Source: Fragilaria crotonensis (lineage: Eukaryota > Bacillariophyta > Fragilariophyceae > Fragilariales > Fragilariaceae). From it: a stretch of DNA of 43,861 bases. The notes beneath the pieces were generated by a model, which was given only the letters and a program-made list of their open reading frames with translations, was not told the origin of the DNA and ran no database searches. Below are positions 20,801-32,671 of this stretch, one piece after another (position 1 is the stretch's first letter; every line of letters starts with the position of its first letter). Both the position numbers and the translations under genes were made by a program. The stretch is from assembly GCA_022925895.1 (NCBI GenBank), contig JAKSYS010000525.1:1-43861 (forward strand). The letters are read 5' to 3'.

Positions 20801-20950
20801 AGAATGCAAGGAAATGACGTCAAGCCGTACTGGTACCAATCAGCATGCTCTCCCTATCTTACTGTCTTACTGGAGTACTGTATGACCGTAGGTAGTACGT
20901 GGAAGGGTTAGTACTGTGACGTCATCCTTGACGTCATTTCCTTGCATTCT
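20801..20950. promoter_or_regulatory. Inverted repeat with three TGACGTCA palindromes upstream of ATE1
   Basis: Perfect 24-bp arms (20801-20824 and 20927-20950, beginning AGAATGCAAGGAAATGACGT) are separated by 102 bp. TGACGTCA occurs at 20815-20822, 20917-20924 and 20929-20936. TGACGT/ACGTCA are bZIP (CREB/ATF-type) sites and, in P. tricornutum, CO2/cAMP-responsive elements of a carbonic anhydrase promoter. They lie 109-230 bp upstream of the ATE1 start. The arms could also be ends of a tiny MITE. Confidence 0.5.
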
Positions 20951-21149
20951 AATCGAAACCGTATGCATATTCCTGGAGGTTCCGGAATTTCTGCTTTTAT
21001 CCTAGTATTTCTTCTACAGGACTTTTTGTGTATCAGATTGGCACGCGAAACGGACAAAATAGACTGATCGAATTGGTTGGAGGCTGTTGGTATTCGTAGG
21101 TACTCAAGTACAATGGACAATTATCATTTTCTGATTTGACGGATTTTAT

Positions 21150-21590
21150 TATAGAAGAAGAAAGTCCGCAGATTTCTTTCTCCTAATTTCTTTCTTCTAC
21201 TTAAGCAAATTGAAGCTTCTTCAATTTTCTTCTAGTTTCTCCCTTTTTCTCCTTTTTTCTAAACAGCTTCTCCTATTTTCTCCCTTTTGCTTCCTTTCGC
21301 TTACTACGTTGCAAGTCGTAGAATTTTAATTTCGTTGATACGAACTCGAACATATAAAACGTGTCGTACATAAAATTCAACTTAGAGCTGCGAGGTATAC
21401 ACTGCTTTAAAAGCCTATTTTGGACCATGCCACACACTTTTTCCAAATGAGCGAGTAGAGCTTCTCTCTTTTTCTTCCTTTTTCTCCTTTTTTCTTCACG
21501 GAATTTTTTCTTTCTTCCTTTCTCTTCTTTTTTCTTCCAGATTTTTTCCTTTCTTCCTTTTACTTGCTTTTTCTTCCGGGGTTTCTATGA
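21150..21590 (+). repeat. Pyrimidine-rich low-complexity tract
   Basis: The plus strand is dominated by TTTCTTCC, TTTCTCC and TTCTTC words in two blocks (about 21165-21300 and 21465-21580). No coding sense is seen. Confidence 0.8.
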
Positions 21591-23914
21591 ATGTATATAG
21601 AACTTGCATATGAATCGATGGACTTGTTTTGCTCATCACGTTTTCAATTTCGGTTGATGTCCAAGGTTATCACGTCATGGCACGCAGAAAAAAAAAAACG
21701 GTTTTGAAAAAAGTCCTTAAACATGAAAGAAAAACTAGTCCGAAAGCAAATATTCCGGGACCTCCTGAATCCCTCGACACGTTCGGTTGCCGTCGCGAAA
21801 TGCTTCGAGCTTCGACACCGAGTTCCTCCTTTTCGTAATCATGTGTCGCAGACATCAGACATCAGACATCAAAAAACAGGCTACTTGTACCTGTTACTCC
21901 AGTACAAATGTAGTTGTACTGTGCCGGTATCTTGATTTCGTGCTCATATTTTTGCCACCGAGTAGGCATAGTATTAAATGTACATGTCGCAGAATTAAGT
22001 ACGAAGTGTACGTTACTAGTCACTTCCTCGTCTGACAGTAATTTTTAATTTTGGGGTGCGAATGAACAACGGAGCGACAGCAAATATGAATGTTCTACAG
22101 TACTAGCTAGTAGAGTAGGTACAAGAATTGTAGATATGACGCTACTACGGTTAGTACCTGGTACCAGTACTCGGACTACTTGTGTACCAGTTGACTGGGC
22201 TACTAAGTACTCGGAACTCGGACACAGCACTGGTACCAGGTATTGGAGTACATTCCACACTAAGTCCAATTTTGTTGATTTCTTTGAAAAATCAATTTCA
22301 ACTTCATGACAACTACTCCAGTTCTCAGTGCTGTATAACTCCTCAACATCATGCATGTGAATGAAAGTTATGATAGCTTTAAGCTTCTGTAGTACTTGAA
22401 ATCTTGCATTTCTGAATGCCACTCCTCAGAAGTATTGGCCCATGTACCACTTATCATCCTTAGTACTACAGGATAGGCTTGTGCTTTATACTCTAGGTGC
22501 AAATATTTTCTGAGTGTCAGCACTCACATTTTGTGCACTATTTGTAGTGAACTGGAACCCACAGGAATTCTTGTCAGTGGTATGGGTTTCGTGACATCAT
22601 GTGGAAGGCTTTTCAACAAGCAACCTCATGCTCTGCTGCTATGAAAGAAGAAACAGCAATAAGCATATCCGACAAGGAAATGGAAGTTGTTGTATCAGAG
22701 TTGGAGTCCCACCTGGACATGTGACAAGGCAAACAACAAAAATCAACATCAAGTGATCAAAGTGGCTGATTGATCCAGTTGACTGTGGACATGCTGATCT
22801 TGTAATCACATGCCTATGTCATGCTAAGGTATGAGGCCTTTAAAAGAACCTTCCTTTCCTTTCCTCTACTGAAGTCTGTGCTGTTATGCTTTGGCAGCTC
22901 CAATATGGAGACAGCAAACAAAACCAACAGCAGGCAATGGGGCCAGCAACTATGTTGCTCACTCAATGGTCTAGAAAACTTTCAAGGCATCCTCAGCTTA
23001 GTCTATTTTACTTCTCATTCTCTTCTTAATTGGATTTACTAAAATGACCTTTCAATTATTACTTCTTGTTTATGTCACATAACAAGTCATGCTGCTGCTG
23101 CCTGATAGTACCCATGCATATCCATCATCCAGCACCAATATCATTGGATTCGCGGGCATGCTCTGCTAAAGAAAGAACATGCTCTAGTTGCTAGCTGATG
23201 ATGTGGTTTTATGCTTGAAATCTTTGGTATGTGCATGCATTGCATGCTGGGACAGCATTGCTTGGACATGAGCATGCATTCTTGGACAGAACAACCACAT
23301 TAGTCAACATGCATGATGGTATCTATCACTGTTGCTTGTTAAAGACTTAGTAGTCACAAAGATTGGGATGCCTGCCATCATGCCACATTGTTTTTAAGAA
23401 CAGTAGTAAGCCCAATAGAAGCACAACATATGTCATAAATATTGATGGCAACTTGTGCTTTATCTTCAGGACCTGGAATGGGCACTCCATATGCTGTCAC
23501 ACACATCCATGATTGCATCAAGTCATCATGGAGTGATTCATAGAAGTTGCTTTGTTTTGCAAAGTCAACAATGTCAGAATCCTTGACATTTTCTACGTTG
23601 TCCTTCTTGAGGGCATGAAGCAAACAAGATGCTGGCAGTAGATCTTTTTCTTAGTGCAAAGACAGAGTGGAGGTTGCATGTAAGATGTTACAGATATTTG
23701 TAAAAATCCAATTTACTGGAACTCTTATCTTTTCAACATAACACTCAACATGTAGAGTTTTGTTAGTACTGGCGAAAGTACTGGAGTATGTTACTGTCAT
23801 CATCTGTAGGACTTCTACGCTGACGACTCCAGTACTGTAGCCAGTAATTATTCCGTACTACTTGTAATACTGTACTCTACTATCAGTAGAGGACAAAATC
23901 GAGTGCAATGACTC
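21591..23914. other. Gene-poor interval
   Basis: I see no supported gene. The minus strand 23623-23378 has an 81-residue open frame (FAKQSNFYESLHDDLMQSW, then YGVPIPGPEDKAQVAI) with protein-like composition but no family; it may be a transposon shred. GTAC-rich words cluster at 22090-22260. The stretch 22600-23330 is rich in CATGC. Confidence 0.4.
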
Positions 23915-24296
23915 GGTGGCAAAACAACAATACTGGAGAGTCGCAGCCGCACTCCGGTGGGTGGCAAAACGAATATACTGTGTAATGTAGGGGGCATGAC
24001 CAGCAATATCTTTTGGGACTGCACAATGCATTGCGTACTGCACACCCCATTTTTTTTTGCGTCGGAGTCCCGTATTCGCGATCGACTAATTCGAGTGGCA
24101 AAAACACGGATCGAGTGGCAAAACAACGCACTGTTCACGTAAAAAATTTGCCACCCTACGTGCCACCAGGGTGGCAAAAATAACTGGGAAAATTTTGAAC
24201 GATACTGTAACCAGAGGGACCGTATCTACAAGTGTCTACAGACCTATCCTGTACACACATACTGACCAGAATGGAAAATACCACTTCGGTGGCAAA
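23915..24296. promoter_or_regulatory. Cluster of GGTGGCAAA motifs
   Basis: GGTGGCAAA occurs exactly at 23915, 23960, 24170 and 24288 on plus and at 24147-24155 on minus; AGTGGCAAA occurs at 24094 and 24114. Seven near-identical 9-mers fall in 382 bp. The word equals the yeast proteasome-associated control element bound by Rpn4; no such factor is established for diatoms, so the meaning is open. No proteasome gene adjoins it in the window. Confidence 0.5.
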
Positions 24297-25610
24297 AAGC
24301 AATAAATGTACCAGTGTCGTCGAGTGGGAATACTAGTACTTGATAGGGTTCAGGTTAACGGAACCTGTCGATGCGAAGGTCGGCATAGGATTCAGGTTAA
24401 GGACCAGGACGTGACCGTTACGGGGCACGCCCCCAGTAGGTAAGTGTTTAGTACGACACTGACTACTGCTTAATGTATCTGTGTACCGTACAGCAATACA
24501 ATGCTGTCTACTGCTACAGATAACGATACGCATACTATCTCTCGGTCTATCGCTTCATCAACGTAGGAGAGACTGACTATAGCATTGCTATCGCTTTGGT
24601 CATTGTGGGCACTGTCTAATAGTCTATCGTTATGAATGGTAACGGTAGGCTAAGACATGCACGGAGCACGGACTATGGCCGGGCAAAAAGGAAGTGATGT
24701 GCAATGAGTACTGTTGTACTGATTGCCGTGTTGTTTGGTATTGTGATAGTAGTGAGTACCATCATACTGTCTACTGATATTTGTACAGCACGGTGTATGT
24801 GACATCCTGACAACGGCGGGTAAAAAAGCGTGATGGTCAATCATCATCATCGTGCAAAAAAATGTGCAGTAAGTTAAAAGGTGAGTGACACTAAAATATG
24901 TAAAAATGACAATTGTGAGAGAAATGGAAAACAGAGGAGGGAGAAGTGAGGAGTGGTTCCAAGGAACACTAAGGAACACTCCTCACATCTCTAATGGTGA
25001 GCAGTGTACGGCAGCGTTGTTTTTTGCAAGGGAGGCGTTGAGCGTCATTTGAAAATCAATGCTCAAACTCAAGGAACGAGATGAACATGCATCTAAGGGA
25101 GCACATCTGAGGTTAAATAATAGTGCTGATAACATTTTCTCATAAACAGGCAAAACTATTGCTATTTATTTATGCTTTAGTACTGGATACTGGGTGTTTT
25201 GATGTTTTCGTTGTTTTTATGGGTTTTCGGAGTTTTGTGATTGACAGATGTCCTACCCGGATAATTACGTAAAAGTCACCCGACTTCTGAAAACTTTGTT
25301 TTGGTGTACAGATATATGTAGCAAACCTTCGTACAAAAATGCCACTTCATCATTTGATGCTACGTCGTATTTCTGTACATCTTTTTCTAATAACCTGTAT
25401 CATTGAACAAGGAATTGTGTCTTAGCACAAGGCAAAAGACGTAGTGATGAACATTTGCCTGTGCCATGTCTGCCTTAACAATTTGACGTCCATCACTTTT
25501 TTTAGTTTGGTGAACATTTCTCCTTTTTTGTCTGCTCCTTATTACTCACAACTCACAACTCACCACGCAGTCAACCAAAAACCACACAACAAGCACATCC
25601 CATCATTGTT
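24297..25610. other. Intergenic interval before the transposase
   Basis: Contains a GATTCAGGTTAAGGACC / GGTTCAGGTTAACGGAACC near-repeat (24346-24405) and TTTTT-rich tracts. No gene or clear terminal inverted repeat of the downstream transposon was found. Confidence 0.4.
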
Positions 25611-28520
25611 ATGTTGGCTTCAAGATTTGTGTGTCACAATCCCGACTGTGGAAGTCGACGCCAATCCTTTTCCAATGAAAAAGGATACACAATGCATTTT
25701 GCACTTTCACCGTCCTGTTTGTCTTTCATTGATCAATTCTCTTCTGTTGGCGACACACGACACCCAACAATTGCAGATGACGTCGTGTTTGTCTCCACCA
25801 TATGTTCATCTCAGATTCGGCGTGACGTGATAAACCCACACAACGCCAACATGCAAAATACTCAAATGTGGCTGCTCGATGATGAGGCGACTAACACAAC
25901 TGACGCGCCTTCTGATGATGACTTTGCCGCAAATGATGAAGGTTATGCGTGGGAAGTAAATGCAACCTTGCCCCTTGTTGCAGATTCCAATGAAGAGGAG
26001 CCATGGCTGTACACTGACAATCAAAAGTGGACGGTTGCGTTGTTAAAATTATTGGATGACATGAATGCTCCAGACTACGCATTTGCTTCTGTGCTGAGAT
26101 GGGCCAGAGGTGCCAATGCCGCTAGATATTCATTCTATCCTGATGGTGGTTAATCGCGTTCGTGAAGCATTGATCTGTTGTTTTTGGGTATGAAAATGCA
26201 AAGCAATTCTTGCCATCTGTTGTTAACGTTACCACTCCTCATGGTCCTCCTCGTGATGTGATTGTTTTTGACTTTGTGCCTCAGCTCTTGCGTTTGTTAC
26301 AGAACCCAAAACTGATGACAGCTGACAACTTGTTAATTGACCCCATGAATCCCTTGCTGCCATACGCATCACCACAAGGTGAACTTGGTGATGCCATCTC
26401 TGGTCAAGTGTATCGTGATGCATATAAACGGATGATCACCAATCCTGAACGTCAATTGTTTGTGCCAATTATCCAATGGATTGATCGCACATCTGTCACA
26501 GGCAATGATTGCTTTTCTTTAAAGCCATACATGTTTACGCCAGCAATTTTTAAAGAACCCTTTCGTCGCATAATTCAGGCCTGGGGTTGTCATGGATTTT
26601 TGCCAAAACAAAAGACATCGTCGGCTCAAAACCACACCCAAATTCAAGGAAACAATATTCGCAATTACCATGCGGAACTTTATGCTGTATTGCACTCCTT
26701 CACGACTTCGGAACCCCGCCTTTGCAATGTTATACTTCCTCTTGGTCCCAATGGTGCCATCTGCGTTGAAGTCATTTGTTGCATACTCTTTGTGATACAA
26801 GACATGCAAGAAGGCGATGCACTCTGTGGTCGTTATGGCTCGCACACAACCGGGATACAACGCCATTGTCGTGCGTGCAACGTCACAGCAGCGGAATTGG
26901 ATAATCCACATGCTAAGTGTTCATTTTTGGTTGCTGCAGACATGGCACGCATCTCCCGCAACCCCGATCAAAAAGTGCGTACGCCGTGGTCGCAACATTA
27001 TCTTAATAATGCGTTTGACTATGTGCCCATGGCTGATCCGGTGCGTGGCATTTTGGCGCTACTCCGGTGGAAACTCTTCATGCGTTTCGAAAAGGATTAA
27101 TTGAAAAGGTCACATTTCTGGTTCTTAAAAATGTACCAACTCGCCGACGTGCTGCCTTGGACGCGTTGGCCGTTCATTTTCACAGATCGCACCGCCAAAC
27201 ATATCGCAAAATATATCCTGCAACCGATTTCAGCAACGGCATTACCAACCTAACAAAGATATCTGCTGCCGAGCGTGTGGGATTGGTATTCTTGTTCGTC
27301 ATAGTTGCCCATTATGATGAAGGGTTGATCATTTTATCCAAAGCGCTGCAACAAAAGGATCGCACCAGTTTACGAAAGGTTATCAATGTGTTTGAAGCAC
27401 TGTTGTGCTTTGACCAGTGGCTCAATCAACCTACCTATTGGACAGCTGAACATCATGACAAATCCGTTTTACAAGTCTCAGGTGCAATTACAAAACTGAT
27501 GGAGATGTGCAAGAAGGATATTCCCTTGTTTAAAAAAAGACATGGAAATTTCCAAAATTTCATGAATTGAAGCACATCCTTAACGACATGGAACGTTTCG
27601 GTGCCCCCATAAATTATTGCGCACAACGCCCGGAGTCATTGTTGATTCCTGTGGCAAAACAGCCAGGTTGCTGAGCTCAAAAACAAGATACAGGTGCTTT
27701 GTACGAATTGCAGGCAGCTCAACGTTTCTCGTATTCGTTAATGATTGCTGAGGTTCATTCACGAATCTGGGGGGACGCCAACACGGCGGTAAGTGTCACT
27801 TCTGTGGACGCAGCATCTATTTTCGAATCAACTGGCAATGCAACATTTGGTGTTTTGTTTCAGGATACCAATATGATGTTAAACGTTCATTGGGCAACCA
27901 AGACCGATGTGCGGTTGATGCATTTGCCAACACCATTGATGGAATTCATGTGGACCACATTTGGCCCGCACGTCCGTTTCTGTACCGAATATGTGCGCGA
28001 CCAATATACGTTTTGTTGCCATCCTGCATATCAATCCGACAATCCGATTAATGATTGGATGAATGTTTTGTTCGAGGTGATGGATACCAAAACCAACACG
28101 TACATCAAAACGGCGTTTCCCTGCCGTCTGGCGGCTGTTGTGATCTGTGCCGTGGATGCTCTCAATGCAGAACCATATCATTTGGTAGTCCAAAGCACTA
28201 CCAAACGGACCGGTATTCAATCGGTGCTTTTGACGGAATGGTGTTGGTCCTCTGAATACCTTGTCATTCTACCATCTAATATTGTGGGCCCATGTTTTGT
28301 TATTTCGATTAGGCCCGACATGTCAAAAGTTCTAGAAGCATTGCCATTGGACAGTTGGGCTTCCAAGTTCACGAAACCTGTTGATGATTTTTCATCCTCT
28401 TCTGACGACGACGATGACGAGGAAATGCATACGGATAGTATGGACGAAGAGAAATTAATTGACTTTGATGACAATGATGAAGAAGAGGAGGAGGAGGAGG
28501 AAGAAGATGGCGATTACTGA
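25611..28520 (+). pseudogene. Transposase of a KDZ/Plavaka-like DNA transposon, frame-broken
   Basis: Pieces in order: a zinc-finger-like start (CHNPDCG ... SFSNEKGYTMHF ... C), an acidic linker, WTVALLKLLDDMNAPDYAF with SVLRWARGANAARYSF, VIVFDFVPQLLRLLQNP, NLLIDPMNPLLPY, ERQLFVPIIQWIDRTSVTG, LPLGPNGAICVEVICCILF, YGSHTTGIQRHCRACNV, ETLHAFRKGLIEKVTFLVL, DMERFGAPINYCAQRPESLL, ELQAAQRFSYSLMI, then a long C-terminus with an acidic tail. The N-terminal finger, the NAP-WA-YSF block and GPNG...CRAC order resemble KDZ/Plavaka-type transposases seen in fungi and repeated in diatom genomes (inference). Frame changes fall near 26155, 27075, 27555 and there is a stop at 27673, so the copy is inactive. 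It converges with a peptidase gene at 28656. Confidence 0.55.
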
Positions 28521-28655
28521 ATAATTATTTATATAAATTTATCCTTACATTCTGATTAGGATATCGTCATGCATACTTTCCCCATTGTTTCCTTCAACTG
28601 ATGGGTTTTGTAACGCTCGCTGCGTTATTCAATGAAATCAAGGACATGCATATCT

Positions 28656-29321
28656 TTATGCAGGCAGCCTCATTTTGGAACGTCTCAATGGTCTCTTACC
28701 TTCATAAAAGAACCGAAAGCCAAGTTTGAAAGCAACAAATTTACTTTGCACCGTTTCGGAGGAAGTGCAATAATCCAATGCCTCATCGCACAGACGTAGA
28801 GCAATTGTCTCATTTGCATCATAGATAAAATTCCCATGGATGGTAACTGCATGAGAACAACTGTCGTCAGAGGCTTGCAAGACGCCAAGCACAACCTCAT
28901 CCTCTTTTAAATCAACTTTCCAATCGAATGAACTTGGAAGTTTTTGAATCACAATCCAAGTTGGAAGTAAAGTTCTTGCATGCTTAACCACCCTCCGCAA
29001 TGCATCAACAACTGCGCCTTTCAAGATCTCCTCGCCAAATGCATCAATCTTTGATGCATCATCGTGCCATCCCAATGCAAAGAATGCCGATGCAAGAGAC
29101 TTACTCACACACAAATCCTTTCCTTCAGATTGGACGAATTGAATTGCAGGTGCGCCAATCACCTTTAACTCAGGATGCTGGTTCAAGCGAGATTGCTTAA
29201 AATCACCAACGGGGATGTCAACCCAGCCTCGTTTAGATTGTTTCAATTCATCAGTGAAGCAATCGCCAAAGGTTTTGCGGACGTAATCTTCTTCCAGTGT
29301 GGGGGTTTTGCAGTGTTGCAC
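28656..29321 (-). CDS. Putative papain-fold-like cysteine peptidase (transposon partner)
   Basis: An intact 221-residue frame. Cys71 in KDLCVSKSLASAFFALGW follows a Gln-containing segment (FVQSEGK), and SHAVTIHGNFIYDAN (156-170) supplies a His157 followed by Asp168 and Asn170. A Cys at a helix start, then HAVxI...IYDxN, is the layout of papain-fold/OTU/Ulp-like peptidases. The central part (ILKGAVVDALRRVV) is helical. It is convergent with the transposase, 136 bp apart, and is likely part of the same element, as Ulp1- and OTU-type peptidases travel with several eukaryotic transposons. The exact peptidase family and substrate are unknown. No signal peptide is seen. Confidence 0.45.
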   Translation of the reverse strand: MQHCKTPTLEEDYVRKTFGDCFTDELKQSKRGWVDIPVGDFKQSRLNQHPELKVIGAPAIQFVQSEGKDLCVSKSLASAFFALGWHDDASKIDAFGEEILKGAVVDALRRVVKHARTLLPTWIVIQKLPSSFDWKVDLKEDEVVLGVLQASDDSCSHAVTIHGNFIYDANETIALRLCDEALDYCTSSETVQSKFVAFKLGFRFFYEGKRPLRRSKMRLPA

Positions 29322-29520
29322 TGGTTACTGAAGCACGGATGTAATGTTTTACTCTGCACACGGGCGTCAGTTAAGGTTAGGGATACCATAAATGATGTAG
29401 GGCGATAGGGTGATACTGGATGTTTAACAAGTGGAGAGTGGAGTAAGGAGTACAATTATGGAGTATGTATATTCAAGCTCTATCCACATAGGAAACCGTG
29501 TAGACTATTGAGTAGAAAGC

Positions 29521-29709
29521 GTTTGAATACTGACAATATGGTACTCATACGGGTGTACTAGCTACCGTTGTACGGGTCAGAGAAGATACCGTGTGTTTTA
29601 TCTTCTAATCTTTTGTTGTGCACCTGTTATCATTGCTTTTACTCTAGTTGTTATACTCTCGCTTTCCCCCTCACGATAAGATAGTACGTAACTGCCTGTA
29701 GATTCGTTC
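29521..29709 (+). repeat. 5' LTR of the CoDi element
   Basis: It begins GTTTGAATACTGACAATATG and ends AGATTCGTTC. It shares with the 3' LTR the blocks CGGGTGTACTA, CCGTTGTACGG, CTCTCGCTTTCCCCCT and TACGTAACTGC. It is 189 bp, about 90 bp shorter than the 3' copy. Confidence 0.8.
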
Positions 29710-30160
29710 GGTTTATCAGACCCAAACAGCGTTGAAGGAAGTGGAACGATGTCAATAATTGACGGCGCAGATGGAACAACCGTCATGGTCAAATCAAATC
29801 CGCTCAGTCGGATGAGTCGTATCCGAATTTCGTCTAAACCACATGTACTATGGCCTACGTGATGCGCGAAGTGTCAGATCCTGTCGCGAGGTCCGAGAAC
29901 GTGTTGTCCGACATAATCGTTGTTCGTAATACAGTTTTGGCCCATGGCGGGCAACAACGGTCGGTATCACAGCGCACGTTTTATAATAGGTCTTTGACCA
30001 CCGTGTTGCCCGTATTCGCTGAGGTCGGGACTGATCACCCCAGACCACCCGGTATGCGAACCCGCCTCGCAGGCCGGTCGTCGTAAAGCGTAGCGGTGAC
30101 CAATTAAATCAACGACATGAGTCAACCCACGCAGTGACTAATCACGGGCATTGTAAACAG

Positions 30161-30825
30161 ATGGCTGATGATGCAGTTGACCCCATGTTCAATGAAGTTG
30201 TTTTTGCCAACCCTGTCCCAAACCCCGTCCACAATGTTTTGAACATGTGTGGTGTAACTGTCCCAGCAACCCATCTGATCTTCATTGATATTAAAGGTCT
30301 GGATACTATTGATGCATTTGCGAATCTTAATGGCGATAGCAACATTACTGAAATGGCTCGGACTTTAACGCGGCGACCAGTTTTCTGTCAGGTCTTATTT
30401 CAAATATACACTCAGGCGCTCACTTGGATTATGCAAATCGCCATTCTTCTGGTAAGAGATGATATGTCAGTGCGATGGATTCGAACTCTGGGCGCGGAGG
30501 CCGTGGCAGGGTGCGTCGTGATAGCGGCCGTTTCGGTCAACAAATTGGTCGTGGACATGGCCGCGGTGGGCGTAATGGCCGAGGTGGTGGACAAAGCCGC
30601 GGCGACCAAAAGGTGCGTATAACAATGTTGACGTCACGGATCCACACCGCAACTTCCAAGCCGAGTGGGAAAAGCTCGGGTCCAGTGGACGTGCGTACAT
30701 CATACGTTTGCGTGACGCGCGGTCGCGGTGGTCGTGACAAAGGCCGCGGTGGTGGAGCCGGTCAATCGGCTGATGGACAACGAAGCGCAAGTGCAGTAAC
30801 TAGCTACAGCAATGAGTGCGAGTAG
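30161..30825 (+). pseudogene. Copia Gag remnant
   Basis: ATG 30161 opens MADDAVDPMFNEVVFAN, then VLNMCGVTVPATHLIFIDIK and TIDAFANLNGDSNITEMA, the CoDi Gag N-terminus. The middle of Gag is lost near 30380. From 30475 an RGG/GRG-rich tail (GRGGRGRVRR, GRGHGRGGRNGRGGG) appears, followed in another frame by VDVTDPHRNFQAEWEKLGSS, a Gag C-terminal block. Normally Gag packages the RNA into particles; this copy cannot make a full protein. Confidence 0.7.
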
Positions 30826-30967
30826 TAAAGCCGAACCAGGGACCCAGCAAGGCAGCAGCAACCAGAGCATTGTGTCCGAAATTACGGAGCGTGGATCTCA
30901 GCATGGATGCAACTTTGGTCTTGGTGCGTATTGACATGAGGTTGGCACTGGTCATTACCGTGCAGCA

Positions 30968-32671
30968 ATGCCTGTGATATCGAGTTTGCGTGTCACAGCC
31001 AGTGCCAATATATCGAATTACTCAAATACTATTGTCGGGACAATTGGTAAGAACGAGATTGATAACCATGCTGATACAATTTGTGCCGGACCAAATTGGA
31101 AGTTATTCTTGGAATTGTCAGGCAAATTATGCAGCATGACACCAATCTCAAACGACTGTCCCCGAAAACGAACGTGCTCGTGGCAAAATGCGCGACTGCG
31201 TACACGTGCCCGGAATCTGGACGATCTGTTTTGCTTGTGGCTGACCACGCCCTCTGGTTTGGCGCCAATCTTCATTGTTCGTTGTTGAACCCCCATCAGA
31301 TACGGTTGTTTGGACACAGCGTATGCGACGACCCCTGGGACCCAAATCGTTCGCTGGGCTCGGATGTCGGAGACATTTTAATCCCACTTCTGGCGGCATC
31401 ATCCGGTCCGAACTTGTTCTTCGAAACTCGCTTGTGTACCCAGTGAATAGGAAATGTCCAACCTGCCAGTGATTGAATTAACTGCACCACATTGGGACCC
31501 GTCCAACTTGCACATGCCTGAAAACACTACCCCCATTCCCCATTCTCGTACTGCGTATGCACTGAGCGGCTTGTCGGAATCAGGCACCCTTCTGGGCAAT
31601 GTTACTTCGTCCCTCAACGCTCGAGAGTTGTATGCGCTGTACTCGTCTGCCGTTCATGTTCCCACGGACGCGCCTACGGGGACAGATCATGGTATAGTCG
31701 CGACCGTTACCGGCGAATGACATTCGAGTGTGACGCCCGATAACCTTGCTCGCATGAAGAGTATTGGTATCGAAACTGCATAACGAACGTTACGTGTGAC
31801 GACTCAAGAAGGTGTGCGAACAGCAGTTCATCCGCTCCACCGAAGATATTGTGTTGACCATTTGCATTTGAATCGACGAGGACTGAATGAAGGTTGGTAC
31901 TCCGATACAATGTTTTCAAAGGTAAGCAATGAGTTTGCAATGTAATATATGTGGGCAGGTGTTTCCGAATGGTAATTATACATCCATACACCCATTGAGT
32001 TAGCAATCTAAGGTTCGGCAAGTGCTGACAGAGTTCACAGACAATTTTGGCATCCCTGATTCGATGATGACGGACGGTGCTCCCAAGATAATCGATAAAG
32101 AGGTGAGTCGTTTGAAAATCCGCATGCGAAGGTCCGAAGTCGGAAGATCAAACCAGAATCATGCTGCGGATCGGGAAATTGAGAATTGAAGAAACGCTGG
32201 CGGAGCCGGAGGTTAAAGAAGAAAGTGCCGACGCGATTGTGGGATTATGGATTAGTTTACGCATCAAATATATTGAATCGTATCCCACAGGGTTCGCAGC
32301 AACGGACTGGACTTGAAATTGTAACTGGGCCGACACCCAATATATTGGAATGGATCGATTTCGAGTTCTTCGATTCTTGTGTGTGGTTTTACGACCAGAA
32401 GAAAATGGAAATGGATGACACTGGGAGGAAACTTGCGAGGTGGCTTGCCTCTCGTGTTGGGAGCAACCTGTGTTATTGGTTATTGCTGCCTAGCGGTAAG
32501 GTCATTGCAAGAACAACTGTGCAACATGTGAAACGTGAGGACATACTGAATGGCATTGCGGAAACGAAATCGTATTGTCGCCAAGATGAAGTCGAGGTGT
32601 CTGAGAACAACCCACAAGTTTGGGATGAATGTGCCGAAGAGGACGGTTCAAGAAGCGCTTGTGATCGATGA
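30968..32671 (+). pseudogene. Copia protease and integrase remnant
   Basis: Aspartic protease start IDNHADTICAGPNWKL at about 31057-31104, then (other frame) VAKCATAYTCPESGRSV, LHCSLLNPHQIRLFG and DDPWDPNRSLG, and LPVIELTAPHWDPSNLHM. The integrase zinc-binding part reads VTPDNLARMKSIG and AVHPLHRRYCVDHLHLN. The core is largely lost between 31930 and 32030; it resumes with FGIPDSMMTDGAP and, from 32186, KKRWRSRRLKKKVPTRLWDY, GLEIVTGPTPNILEWIDFEF and SGKVIARTTVQHV. Several frame changes and stops are present. Confidence 0.75.

Noticed and set aside
30467..30790. Minus-strand frame rich in His/Arg opposite the Gag tail
   Set aside because: It is the complement of the RGG-rich Gag tail and has no support of its own.
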